From: Streptomyces sulfonofaciens
Lineage (GTDB): Bacteria > Actinomycetota > Actinomycetes > Streptomycetales > Streptomycetaceae
Reading direction: 5' to 3'
Assembly (NCBI RefSeq): GCF_014656295.1
Contig: NZ_BNCD01000008.1
Span: forward strand, 248,001 to 312,000
Length of the DNA stretch: 64,000 nt
Below, one piece after another: positions 24,235 through 31,803 of this stretch. Every line of letters begins with the position of its first letter. The stretch's first letter is position 1. Both the position numbers and the translations under genes were made by a program. Below the pieces are notes generated by a model that had not been told where the DNA came from, did not search any database, and saw only the letters and a program-made list of their open reading frames with translations.

Positions 24235-25161
24235 ATGACCGTGATCGCCCAGGAGACCGACAGTCCCTACGCACTCAGCCATCTGGACGCGTTGGAGTCC
24301 GAGGCCGTACACATCTTCCGTGAGGTGGCCGGCGAGTTCGAGCGGCCGGTGCTGCTCTTCTCCGGCGGCAAGGACTCCATCCTGATGCTGCACCTCGCGC
24401 TGAAGGCGTTCACCCCGGCCCCGGTGCCCTTCGGCCTGCTGCACGTCGACACCGGCCACAACTTCCCCGAGGTGCTCGACTTCCGCGACCGGACCGTCGA
24501 ACGGTACGGGCTGCGGCTGCACGTCGCCTCCGTGCAGGAGTACATCGACGCAGGCAAGCTGCGCGAGCGTCCCGACGGCACCCGCAACCCGCTCCAGACC
24601 CTGCCGCTGACCGAGGCCATCCAGCAGCATCGTTTCGACGCGGTGTTCGGCGGCGGGCGGCGCGACGAGGAGAAGGCCCGCGCCAAGGAGCGGGTGTTCT
24701 CGCTGCGCGACGAGTTCTCGCAGTGGGATCCGCGCCGCCAGCGCCCCGAGCTGTGGCAGCTCTACAACGGCAGGCACGCGCCCGGCGAGCACGTGCGCGT
24801 CTTCCCGCTCTCCAACTGGACCGAGCTGGACGTCTGGCAGTACATCGCCAAGGAGCAGATCGCCCTGCCCCCGATCTACTTCGCCCACGAGCGCGAGGTC
24901 TTCCAGCGCGCCGGCATGTGGTTGACCGCCGGGGACTGGGGCGGGCCGGCGGACGGCGAGCCCGTGGAGAAGAGGAAGGTCCGCTACCGCACGGTCGGCG
25001 ACATGTCGTGCACCGGTGCCGTGGAGTCCGACGCGGACACGCTGGACGCCGTCATCGCCGAGATCGCCGCGTCCCGGCTCACCGAGCGCGGTGCGACACG
25101 CGCCGACGACAAGCTCTCCGAGGCAGCCATGGAAGACCGCAAGCGCGAGGGGTACTTCTAA
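24235..25161 (+). CDS. cysD: Sulfate adenylyltransferase subunit 2, CysD
   Basis: A 308-residue PP-loop ATP pyrophosphatase, the catalytic subunit of ATP sulfurylase, which makes APS from ATP and sulfate. The PP-loop is LLFSGGKDSI near residues 40-49. VDTGHNFPEVLDFRD, FGGGRRDEEKARAKER and FPLSNWTELDVWQYI are strongly conserved, and the C terminus AAMEDRKREGYF is the family end. ATG at 24235. It is separated from cysN by three bases, consistent with the CysDN heterodimer. Confidence 0.95.
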   Translation: MTVIAQETDSPYALSHLDALESEAVHIFREVAGEFERPVLLFSGGKDSILMLHLALKAFTPAPVPFGLLHVDTGHNFPEVLDFRDRTVERYGLRLHVASVQEYIDAGKLRERPDGTRNPLQTLPLTEAIQQHRFDAVFGGGRRDEEKARAKERVFSLRDEFSQWDPRRQRPELWQLYNGRHAPGEHVRVFPLSNWTELDVWQYIAKEQIALPPIYFAHEREVFQRAGMWLTAGDWGGPADGEPVEKRKVRYRTVGDMSCTGAVESDADTLDAVIAEIAASRLTERGATRADDKLSEAAMEDRKREGYF

Positions 25162-25164
25162 GCC

Positions 25165-26502
25165 ATGACCACCACGGACCACCTCGCCGACCCCACCGCC
25201 ACCACCCTGCTCAGGTTCGCCACCGCAGGCTCCGTCGACGACGGCAAGTCGACCCTCGTCGGGCGGCTGCTGCACGACTCCAAATCCGTCCTCAGCGACC
25301 AGTTGGAGGCCGTCACGCGCGTCTCGCAGGGCCGCGGCCAGGACGCCCCCGACCTGGCGCTGCTCACGGACGGGCTGCGGGCGGAGCGGGAGCAGGGCAT
25401 CACCATCGACGTCGCCTACCGCTACTTCGCCACCCCCCTGCGCCGCTTCATCCTCGCCGACACCCCGGGCCATGTGCAGTACACCCGCAACATGGTCACC
25501 GGCGCCTCCACCGCCGAACTGACGGTGATCCTCGTCGACGCCCGCAACGGCGTGGTCGAGCAGACCCGCAGGCACGCGGCCATTGCGGCGCTGCTGCGCG
25601 TCCCGCACGTCGTGCTGGCCGTCAACAAGATGGACCTGGTCGGCTACGAGGAGCGCGTCTTCGCCCGGATCGCCGAGGAGTTCACCGCCTACGCCCGGGA
25701 GCTGGGCGTCCCCGAGGTCACCGCCATCCCGATATCGGCGCTGGTCGGCGACAACGTGGTGGAGGCCTCCGCCACCATGGACTGGTACGGCGGCCCGACG
25801 GTGCTCGAACACCTGGAGACCGTGCCCGTCAGCCACGACCTGGCGCACTGCCACGCCCGCCTGCCGGTGCAGTACGTGATCCGCCCCGGTACCCCGGAGC
25901 ACCGCGACTACCGCGGCTACGCCGGCCAGATCGCGGCGGGGACGTTCCGCGTCGGTGAGCCGGTGACCGTACTGCCTTCCGGGCGTACGTCCACCATCTC
26001 GGGCATCGACCTGCTCGGCACCCCGGTCGACGTCGCCTGGACGCCGCAGTCGGTGACGGTACTGCTCGATGACGACCTCGACATCTCGCGCGGCGACCTC
26101 ATCGTGCCCAGCGAGGACGCGCCGGCCACCACGCAGGACGTCGAGGCCACCGTCTGCCACGTCGCCGACCAGCCGCTCACCGAGGGCCAGCGGGTGCTGC
26201 TCAAGCACACCACCAGGACGGTGAAGGCGATCGTCAAGGAGATCCCCTCCCGTCTGACCCTCGACGATCTCTCCCAGCACCCCCGCCCGGGTCGGCTGGT
26301 GGCCAACGACATCGGCCGGGTGAAGGTCCGCACGGCCGAGCCGCTGGCGCTCGACTCCTACGAGGACTCCCGCCGCACCGGTTCCTTCCTCCTGATCGAC
26401 CCGGCGGACGGCACCACTCTCGCGGCCGGCATGGCGGGCGACGCCTTCTCCGCGGAGCACACGCCCGTGGCCGCCTCCGACGACGACGGCTGGGACTTCT
26501 AG
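25165..26502 (+). CDS. cysN: Sulfate adenylyltransferase subunit 1, CysN (GTPase)
   Basis: A 445-residue EF-Tu-like GTPase that drives the CysD reaction by GTP hydrolysis. G motifs: GSVDDGKSTL (G1), EREQGITIDVAYRYF (G2), DTPGH (G3), VNKMDLV (G4) and a PISAL-type G5. Two beta-barrel domains follow (IRPGTPEHRDYRGYAGQIAAG...). It is not fused to an APS kinase domain, in keeping with the separate cysC. Three bases after cysD. Its stop is two bases before a small ORF that has a Cys codon and a hairpin. Confidence 0.95.
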   Translation: MTTTDHLADPTATTLLRFATAGSVDDGKSTLVGRLLHDSKSVLSDQLEAVTRVSQGRGQDAPDLALLTDGLRAEREQGITIDVAYRYFATPLRRFILADTPGHVQYTRNMVTGASTAELTVILVDARNGVVEQTRRHAAIAALLRVPHVVLAVNKMDLVGYEERVFARIAEEFTAYARELGVPEVTAIPISALVGDNVVEASATMDWYGGPTVLEHLETVPVSHDLAHCHARLPVQYVIRPGTPEHRDYRGYAGQIAAGTFRVGEPVTVLPSGRTSTISGIDLLGTPVDVAWTPQSVTVLLDDDLDISRGDLIVPSEDAPATTQDVEATVCHVADQPLTEGQRVLLKHTTRTVKAIVKEIPSRLTLDDLSQHPRPGRLVANDIGRVKVRTAEPLALDSYEDSRRTGSFLLIDPADGTTLAAGMAGDAFSAEHTPVAASDDDGWDF

Positions 26503-26504
26503 AC

Positions 26505-26609
26505 ATGACCGCGATCGACGTCTTCTCGACGTTCGCCAAGGAGGGCGGCCGCATCGGCAGCGGCGCCCTCGGCAGCGGGCAGGGCGGAGTGGCGCGATGT
26601 GCGGGCTGA
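26505..26609 (+). CDS. Possible 34-residue Cys-containing leader ORF before the sulfonate transporter
   Basis: An ATG two bases after the cysN stop opens a 34-codon frame (MTAIDVFSTFAKEGGRIGSG..., ending GVARCAG). Its only Cys codon, TGT at 26598-26600, is directly followed by GCGGGC (26601-26606), the 5' arm of a hairpin whose loop holds the stop codon (TGAC) and whose 3' arm is GCCCGC (26611-26616). The layout repeats that of the sir leader. The ribosome site is weak and would depend on coupling to cysN. The function as a second attenuating leader is inference. Confidence 0.4.
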   Translation: MTAIDVFSTFAKEGGRIGSGALGSGQGGVARCAG

Positions 26610-26649
26610 CGCCCGCGCACCCCGCCCTCCGCCTCCGGCGCGGGGCGGG
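26601..26649 (+). terminator. Hairpins between cysN and the sulfonate-binding protein gene
   Basis: GCGGGC-TGAC-GCCCGC (26601-26616) is followed by CCCGCCC/GGGCGGG (26621-26627 and 26643-26649). Neither has a T tract. They could attenuate transcription into the transporter genes or stabilise the cys part of the mRNA. Confidence 0.4.
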
Positions 26650-26788
26650 TGCCGCCACCGTCCGCACCACCCCCCACCGCCTGCCGCGTCGCCTGCGACG
26701 AAGACCTGACGATCACCCGGTCGCGTCCCGCTCACACCCCACCGCACGGGGGACGTAAGTTTCCGGGCCAACGAGAGGACACCCTCCC

Positions 26789-27931
26789 GTGCCTGCACAC
26801 CTGCCTCGCGCGCGAACCCGTTCGACCGGGGGGCCGCTGCTCACCGCCCGCCGTGGCCGCGCCGCCACCGCGCTGGCCCTGCTCGCCCTGGCCGCCAGCG
26901 CGTGCGGTTACGGCTCCAAGGCCGACGAGAACGCCTCCCACGAGGCCAAGGCGCACGGCAAGAAGCTGTCCGCCGACTCCGTACGGATCGGCTACTTCCC
27001 CAACCTCACCCACGCCACGGCGCTGGTGGGCGACGAGAAGGGCATCTTCCAGAAGGAGCTGGGCGGCACCAGGGCCTCCTACGCGCAGTTCAACGCCGGT
27101 CCTTCCGAGATCGAGGCGCTGAACTCCGGCTCGATCGACATCGGGTGGATCGGCCCCTCCCCCGCCATCAACGGCTACACCGCCTCCGACGCCAAGAGCC
27201 TGAAGATCATCTCCGGTTCGGCGTCCGGCGGGGTGAAACTGGTGGTCAACCCCAAGAAGATCAAGTCGCTGAGCGACGTCAAGGGCAAGAAGATAGCGAC
27301 GCCGCAGCTCGGCAACACCCAGGACGTGGCGTTCCTGCACTGGATCGCACAGCAGGGCTGGAAGGTCGACGCGCAGAGCGGCAAGGGCGACGTGTCCGTG
27401 GTCCGCACGGACAACAAGATCACACCGGACGCCTACCGGTCGGGATCCGTGGACGGCGCGTGGGTGCCCGAGCCGACCGCGTCCAAGCTGGTCTCGGAGG
27501 GCGCGAAGGTGCTGCTCGACGAGTCGACGCTGTGGCCGGGCAAGAAGTTCGTGATCACGAACGTCATCGTGTCGCAGAAGTTCCTCAAGGAGCACCCGGA
27601 CGTGGTCGAGGCGGTGCTGCGCGGCTCCGTGAAGAGCAACACGTTCATCAACGAGCACCCGGCCGAGGCCGAGAAGGCCGCCAACGACAAGCTCAGGGAA
27701 CTGTCCGGCAAGGCGCTGCCGGCCGACGTGCTCGACCCGGCGTGGAAGTCCATCCGGTTCATCGACGACCCGCTGGCGGCCACGCTCGGCTCCGAGGCGG
27801 ACCACGCCGTCAAGGCCGGACTGCTGGAGAAGCCCGACCTGAAGGGCATCTACGACCTCGCCCCGCTGAACAAGGTCCTGAAGGCCGAGGGCAAGCCCGC
27901 GGTCGGCGCCGCGGGTCTCGGCGCCCAGTAG
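26789..27931 (+). CDS. Aliphatic sulfonate-type ABC transporter substrate-binding lipoprotein
   Basis: A 380-residue periplasmic-binding-type protein of the SsuA/TauA (NMT1-like) family. The N terminus has a positively charged region, a hydrophobic core (ATALALLALAA) and the lipobox ASAC, so it should be lipid-anchored outside the membrane. VRIGYFPNLTHATALVGDEKGIF, GPSEIEALNSGSIDIGWIGPSPAINGY and TPQLGNTQDVAFLHWI are typical of SsuA/TauA proteins. GTG at 26789 with GAGAGGA upstream. First gene of the transporter block that follows cysN. The ligand is probably a sulfonate or taurine; the family also includes nitrate, bicarbonate and thiamine-precursor binders, so substrate is inferred from context. 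Confidence 0.88.
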   Translation: MPAHLPRARTRSTGGPLLTARRGRAATALALLALAASACGYGSKADENASHEAKAHGKKLSADSVRIGYFPNLTHATALVGDEKGIFQKELGGTRASYAQFNAGPSEIEALNSGSIDIGWIGPSPAINGYTASDAKSLKIISGSASGGVKLVVNPKKIKSLSDVKGKKIATPQLGNTQDVAFLHWIAQQGWKVDAQSGKGDVSVVRTDNKITPDAYRSGSVDGAWVPEPTASKLVSEGAKVLLDESTLWPGKKFVITNVIVSQKFLKEHPDVVEAVLRGSVKSNTFINEHPAEAEKAANDKLRELSGKALPADVLDPAWKSIRFIDDPLAATLGSEADHAVKAGLLEKPDLKGIYDLAPLNKVLKAEGKPAVGAAGLGAQ

Positions 27932-28001
27932 CAGGCCGCGCTCCTGCCCGTGCCGTCCCGGCCGGGGAGGGCCCCATCGTTCCCCGAGGAGGAGTCCGAC
28001 C

Positions 28002-28790
28002 GTGGCAACCACTATCGCCAAGGCCGCCGATGGAGTCGATGCGAGGGACTACGCGGCGCGCATCACCCACGTCTCGAAGTCGTTCGACGCCCCGGGCGGG
28101 CGGAACACCGTCCTGGACGACATCACGCTCGATGTCGCGCCCGGCGAGTTCGTGACGCTGCTGGGCGCCTCAGGGTGCGGGAAGTCGACGCTGCTCAACC
28201 TGGTCGCCGGGCTCGACCTCCCGACGGCGGGGACGATCAGCACGCAGGGCCGACCCGCGCTGATGTTCCAGGAGCACGCCCTGTTCCCGTGGCTGACCGC
28301 GGGCAAGAACATCGAGTTGGCGCTGAAGCTGCGCGGGGTGCCCAAGGCCGGGCGGCGCCAGGCGGCCGAGGAACTGCTGGAGCTGGTGCGGCTGGCCGGT
28401 GCGCACGGCAAGCGGGTGCACGAGCTGTCCGGTGGGATGCGCCAGCGGGTGGCACTGGCCAGGGCGCTCGCCCAGGACAGCAGGCTGCTGCTGATGGACG
28501 AGCCCTTCGCGGCGCTGGACGCGATCACCCGGGACGTGCTGCACGACGAGCTGACCCGTATCTGGCGCGAGACCCAGGTCTCGGTGCTGTTCGTGACGCA
28601 CAACGTCCGCGAGGCGGTCCGGCTCGCGCAGCGCGTGGTGCTGCTGTCGTCGCGGCCCGGCCGGGTGGCCCGTGAGTGGACCGTGGACATCGCCCAGCCG
28701 CGCCGCATCGAAGACGCCGCCGTGGCGGAGCTCTCTGTCGAGATCACCGAACAACTGCGTGGGGAGATCCGCCGCCATGGTCAGCACTGA
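28002..28790 (+). CDS. Sulfonate-type ABC transporter ATP-binding protein
   Basis: A 262-residue ABC ATPase of the SsuB/TauB class. Walker A LLGASGCGKSTLLN near residues 55-62, Q loop MFQEHALFPW, signature LSGGMRQR, Walker B LLLMDEPFAALD and switch His in VTHNVREAV are all present. GTG at 28002 with GAGGAG upstream. Its end overlaps the permease start by 14 bases. Confidence 0.92.
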   Translation: MATTIAKAADGVDARDYAARITHVSKSFDAPGGRNTVLDDITLDVAPGEFVTLLGASGCGKSTLLNLVAGLDLPTAGTISTQGRPALMFQEHALFPWLTAGKNIELALKLRGVPKAGRRQAAEELLELVRLAGAHGKRVHELSGGMRQRVALARALAQDSRLLLMDEPFAALDAITRDVLHDELTRIWRETQVSVLFVTHNVREAVRLAQRVVLLSSRPGRVAREWTVDIAQPRRIEDAAVAELSVEITEQLRGEIRRHGQH

Positions 28791-29694
28791 GACGGAGCAG
28801 AATCCCGGCGCGAAGCCCGGGCCGGCCGCCGCGGACACGGGTGACCTCGCCGGTCTCGAAGCCGGTCTGGACGCGCTGGAGACCCGGCACACCGGGCGGC
28901 CGCCGCTGAGCCAGACCCTGGTGCAGAAGGTGCTGCCGCCGGCCACCGCCATCGTGCTCGTGCTGGTGGTGTGGCAGCTACTGGTGTGGGCGAAGGTGAC
29001 CGACAGCTACAAGCTGCCCGCGCCGTCCTCGGTGTGGAGCGAGGTCGAGGACTCCTGGACCCGGGGCACGCTGCTCGGCTTCATCTGGACCAGTGTCTCG
29101 CGGGGCCTGCTCGGTTTCCTGCTGGCACTGGTGATCGGCACGCCGCTCGGGCTGCTGGTCGCCCGGGTGAAGTTCGTACGGGCCGCGATCGGGCCGATCC
29201 TGTCGGGCCTCCAGTCGCTGCCTTCGGTGGCGTGGGTGCCGCCGGCGGTGATCTGGCTGGGCCTGAACGACTCGATGATGTACGCGGTGATCCTGCTCGG
29301 CGCGGTGCCCTCGATCGCCAACGGTCTCGTCTCGGGCATCGACCAGGTGCCGCCCCTTTTCCTGCGGGCCGGCCGTACGCTGGGGGCCACGGGGCTGCGC
29401 GGCACCTGGCACATCGTGATGCCCGCGGCGCTGCCCGGATACCTGGCGGGCCTGAAGCAGGGCTGGGCGTTCTCGTGGCGTTCGCTGATGGCCGCCGAGA
29501 TCATCGCCCAGTCACCCGACCTGGGCATGGGCCTCGGTCAGCTACTGGAGGCCGGCCGGACCAACAGCAGCATGTCGCAGGTGTTCCTGGCGATCCTGCT
29601 GATCCTGATCGTCGGCATCGCCATCGATCTGCTGATCTTCAGCCCGCTGGAGCGCTGGGTGCTGCGCAGCCGGGGCCTGCTGGTGAAGAACTGA
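28777..29694 (+). CDS. Sulfonate-type ABC transporter permease
   Basis: A 305-residue permease of the SsuC/TauC class with about six membrane segments (residues 60-80, 105-130, 140-170, 190-215, 235-260, 270-295) and the cytoplasmic EAA-type loop GRTLGATGLRGTWHIVMPAALPGYLAGLKQG. The first 50 residues are a hydrophilic extension. The ATG at 28777 overlaps the ATPase gene; a longer in-frame reading exists but lacks family character. With the two preceding genes it forms a complete importer. Confidence 0.9.
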   Translation: MVSTETEQNPGAKPGPAAADTGDLAGLEAGLDALETRHTGRPPLSQTLVQKVLPPATAIVLVLVVWQLLVWAKVTDSYKLPAPSSVWSEVEDSWTRGTLLGFIWTSVSRGLLGFLLALVIGTPLGLLVARVKFVRAAIGPILSGLQSLPSVAWVPPAVIWLGLNDSMMYAVILLGAVPSIANGLVSGIDQVPPLFLRAGRTLGATGLRGTWHIVMPAALPGYLAGLKQGWAFSWRSLMAAEIIAQSPDLGMGLGQLLEAGRTNSSMSQVFLAILLILIVGIAIDLLIFSPLERWVLRSRGLLVKN

Positions 29695-29801
29695 CCGGCC
29701 CCGCCGGAGCACCCGCCGCCACGCGCCGCCCCGTCCGACCTCGCACCGACCCGTCCGCCCGCACGCCGATCCGTCCGACCCGTTGGGAACCCTCCGTATC
29801 G

Positions 29802-30554
29802 ATGTCCGCGCCCGCCCTGCTCCTCATCGCCCACGGCAGCCGTGACCCACGGCACGCCGCCACCGTGCACGCGCTGGTGGCGCGGCTGCGGGCGCTGCGT
29901 CCCGGGCTGCGGGTGACGACGGGCTTCCTGGACTTCAACGTGCCCTCGGTACCGGGCGCGCTCCAGTCGCTGGCGGCGCGGGGGGTGCACGAGATCGTGG
30001 CGCAGCCACTGCTGCTGAACCGCGCCTTCCACGCCAAGGCGGACATCCCGGCAGTGCTGCGCAGGGCCCCCGCGCAGCTCCGCATCCGGCAGGCCGAGGT
30101 GCTCGGCCCCTCGCCACTGCTGACCGCGGCCCTTGAGCGGCGGCTGCACGAGGCGGGTCTCGCTCCCGCGGACAGGGCCTCGACCGGGGTGGTGCTGGCC
30201 TCGGCCGGATCCTCGGACCCGGAGGCGGTGGCGGCGTCGCTGGCGATGGCGCGGCAGTGGCGGCGCGCCGGCTGGGGCGGGGCGCTGGCCGCGTTCGCCT
30301 CGGCGTCCGCACCCCGGACGCCCGTGCCCGCCACCGAGGAAGCGGTGCGCCTGCTGCGCGCCGAGGGGGTCCGCCGGGTCGCCGTCGCCCCCTATGTCCT
30401 GGCTCCCGGTTTCCTGCCGGACCGGATCGCACGGGGCGCGGCGGGCGCCGATGTGCTCGCGCCGGTGCTGGGCGCCTCGCCCGAGGTGGCGCAGGTGCTG
30501 CTGCGGCGCTACGACGAGGCCCGGACGCCGGTGCTCGGGGCGCTGGGCGCCTGA
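29802..30554 (+). CDS. Sirohydrochlorin chelatase (CbiX/SirB-like)
   Basis: A 250-residue class II chelatase that inserts Fe2+ into sirohydrochlorin to make sirohaem, the cofactor of the sulfite reductase at the head of this operon. The N-terminal LLLIAHGSRDPRHAAT holds the metal-binding His, and a second half-repeat carries GVVLASAGSSDPEA, where the equivalent His is replaced. Metal ligands in the first half also include HAKADIP. ATG at 29802, 107 bases after the permease. Last gene of the sulfur cluster, convergent with an NTF2-like gene. Confidence 0.9.
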   Translation: MSAPALLLIAHGSRDPRHAATVHALVARLRALRPGLRVTTGFLDFNVPSVPGALQSLAARGVHEIVAQPLLLNRAFHAKADIPAVLRRAPAQLRIRQAEVLGPSPLLTAALERRLHEAGLAPADRASTGVVLASAGSSDPEAVAASLAMARQWRRAGWGGALAAFASASAPRTPVPATEEAVRLLRAEGVRRVAVAPYVLAPGFLPDRIARGAAGADVLAPVLGASPEVAQVLLRRYDEARTPVLGALGA

Positions 30555-30612
30555 GCCGCGCACTGCGCCCTTGCGCTGGTGCCCGCCCCGCCGAGGGCGC
30601 GCGGCGCCGGGG

Positions 30613-31014
30613 TCAGGTGCCTTCGGCGGGGGGTTCGGCGGCGCAGAGGGTGCCCTGGTGGAAATAGAGCTGCCAGCCCCGGTCGGTGCGGCGCCACAGG
30701 GAGCTGCGGTGGGCGCGGCGGCCGTTGTCGTCCGTGTCGAAGGTGAGGTGGACCAGGTCGGGGGCGAGCTGGACGCCGTGCATCCGGCTGGCGGTGGCGG
30801 CCCGGTCGCCGGGTTCGGTGGACGCGCTCAGCATGGCGAGGGTCGCCTTGCGGTCCCAGATCCGGCCCGAGGCGCCGATCTCGGTGAACTCCGGGTGCAG
30901 CAGGGCGCCGGCCAGCTCCGGCGAGCGGCGCACCTCCGGTTCGAGGAGGCGCAGCTCGGCGTCGACGGCCGCCAGGACGGCGGAGTCCGCAGGGTCGGAT
31001 GCGTGCTCAGGCAC
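30613..31014 (-). CDS. NTF2-like (DUF4440) protein
   Basis: A 133-residue protein of the SnoaL/NTF2 superfamily. ELAGALLHPEFTEIGASGRIWDRKATLAML and SSLWRRTDRGWQLYFHQGT match the DUF4440 pattern of a cone-shaped alpha+beta barrel that binds small ligands. GTG at 31014 overlaps the end of the DUF1697 gene by eight bases, so the two are probably translated together. No specific substrate can be assigned. Confidence 0.8.
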   Translation of the reverse strand: MPEHASDPADSAVLAAVDAELRLLEPEVRRSPELAGALLHPEFTEIGASGRIWDRKATLAMLSASTEPGDRAATASRMHGVQLAPDLVHLTFDTDDNGRRAHRSSLWRRTDRGWQLYFHQGTLCAAEPPAEGT

Positions 31015-31552
31015 CGGTCATCTCCACGAGTCTGGCGACGGTGTTCCAGTTGCGGCTGGTGGCGACGAGGCCCTTGAGCACGGTGGGCCTCGCGAGGGCG
31101 GCGGCGAGCGGGGAGCGGCCGAGGCCGTCCGGGACATAGAGGTAGAGCACCCGGTCGCCGAGCCGGAACTCCTCGGGGAGGAAAGACTGCTGGTCGAGCC
31201 CCGCGAAGCGGGACGCGTCGACCGGCTCGGCGAAGAACGTGGCGTGCAGTTGCCTGCCCTCCAGGGTGGCCGCCGGGAAGGGGCAGGCGGCGGACACCGC
31301 CCGCAGGTACGCGCCGTCGCGCACGAGGCAGGCGACGGGGAAGCCGAAGTGCTTCTCCACGGCCCGCTCCAGTTCCGCGGCCAGCAGCTCCTGATCGGCC
31401 GTCTCGCTCGTGAAGACGGCGTTGCCGCTCTGCAGGTAGGTGCGTACGGCGCCGTGGCCCAGCCCTTCCAGCAGGGTGCGCAGCTCGGGCATGGGCACCC
31501 GCTTGCCGCCCACGTTGATACCGCGCAGCAGTGCCGCGTACGTCGTCGTCAT
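31007..31552 (-). CDS. DUF1697 family protein
   Basis: A 181-residue protein with the DUF1697 landmarks YAALLRGINVGGKRVPMPELRTLLEGLG, RTYLQSGNAVFTS and the C-terminal ATSRNWNTVARLVEM. Function of the family is unknown. ATG at 31552. It overlaps the NTF2-like gene downstream. No export signal. Confidence 0.88.
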   Translation of the reverse strand: MTTTYAALLRGINVGGKRVPMPELRTLLEGLGHGAVRTYLQSGNAVFTSETADQELLAAELERAVEKHFGFPVACLVRDGAYLRAVSAACPFPAATLEGRQLHATFFAEPVDASRFAGLDQQSFLPEEFRLGDRVLYLYVPDGLGRSPLAAALARPTVLKGLVATSRNWNTVARLVEMTGA

Positions 31553-31728
31553 GCCAACACCCTATGGCCGGGCCCGGGCCGGGCAACCGCACCGCTGCCG
31601 GGCGGCGGGCCCCGCCTGGCGCCGCGCCGGGCGGCCGGGCGGGCGGGGCCGGCGCGTGCACGGGTCGACGGCACCGGTGGGGCGCGGCACCGCTGCCCCG
31701 CGAGCCCGGGCCCGGCGCCCGCCCCCGG

Positions 31729-31791
31729 CACGGCCGGTGCGCACGGCCGGTGCGCACGGCCGGTGCGCACGGCCGGTGCGCACGGCCGGTG
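31729..31791. repeat. 13-base tandem repeat, 4 exact copies plus a partial
   Basis: The unit CACGGCCGGTGCG is repeated at 31729-31741, 31742-31754, 31755-31767 and 31768-31780, followed by CACGGCCGGTG from a fifth copy. It lies just after the 3' end of the glycosyltransferase gene (stop at 31804, minus strand). Each unit contains the symmetric ACGGCCGGT-like core, so the array could form alternative hairpins. Confidence 0.9.
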
Positions 31792-31803
31792 GCGGTGTGC
31801 GGC

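Noticed and set aside
26732..28021. 429-codon minus-strand frame opposite the sulfonate-binding protein gene
   Set aside because: The plus strand has a lipoprotein with a lipobox and SsuA-like motifs; the antisense frame has none.
31729..31791. Possible CRISPR array (regular repeats)
   Set aside because: Repeats are contiguous, without spacers, and no cas gene is present. It is a simple tandem array. The same applies to 42340-42381 and 39885-39912.
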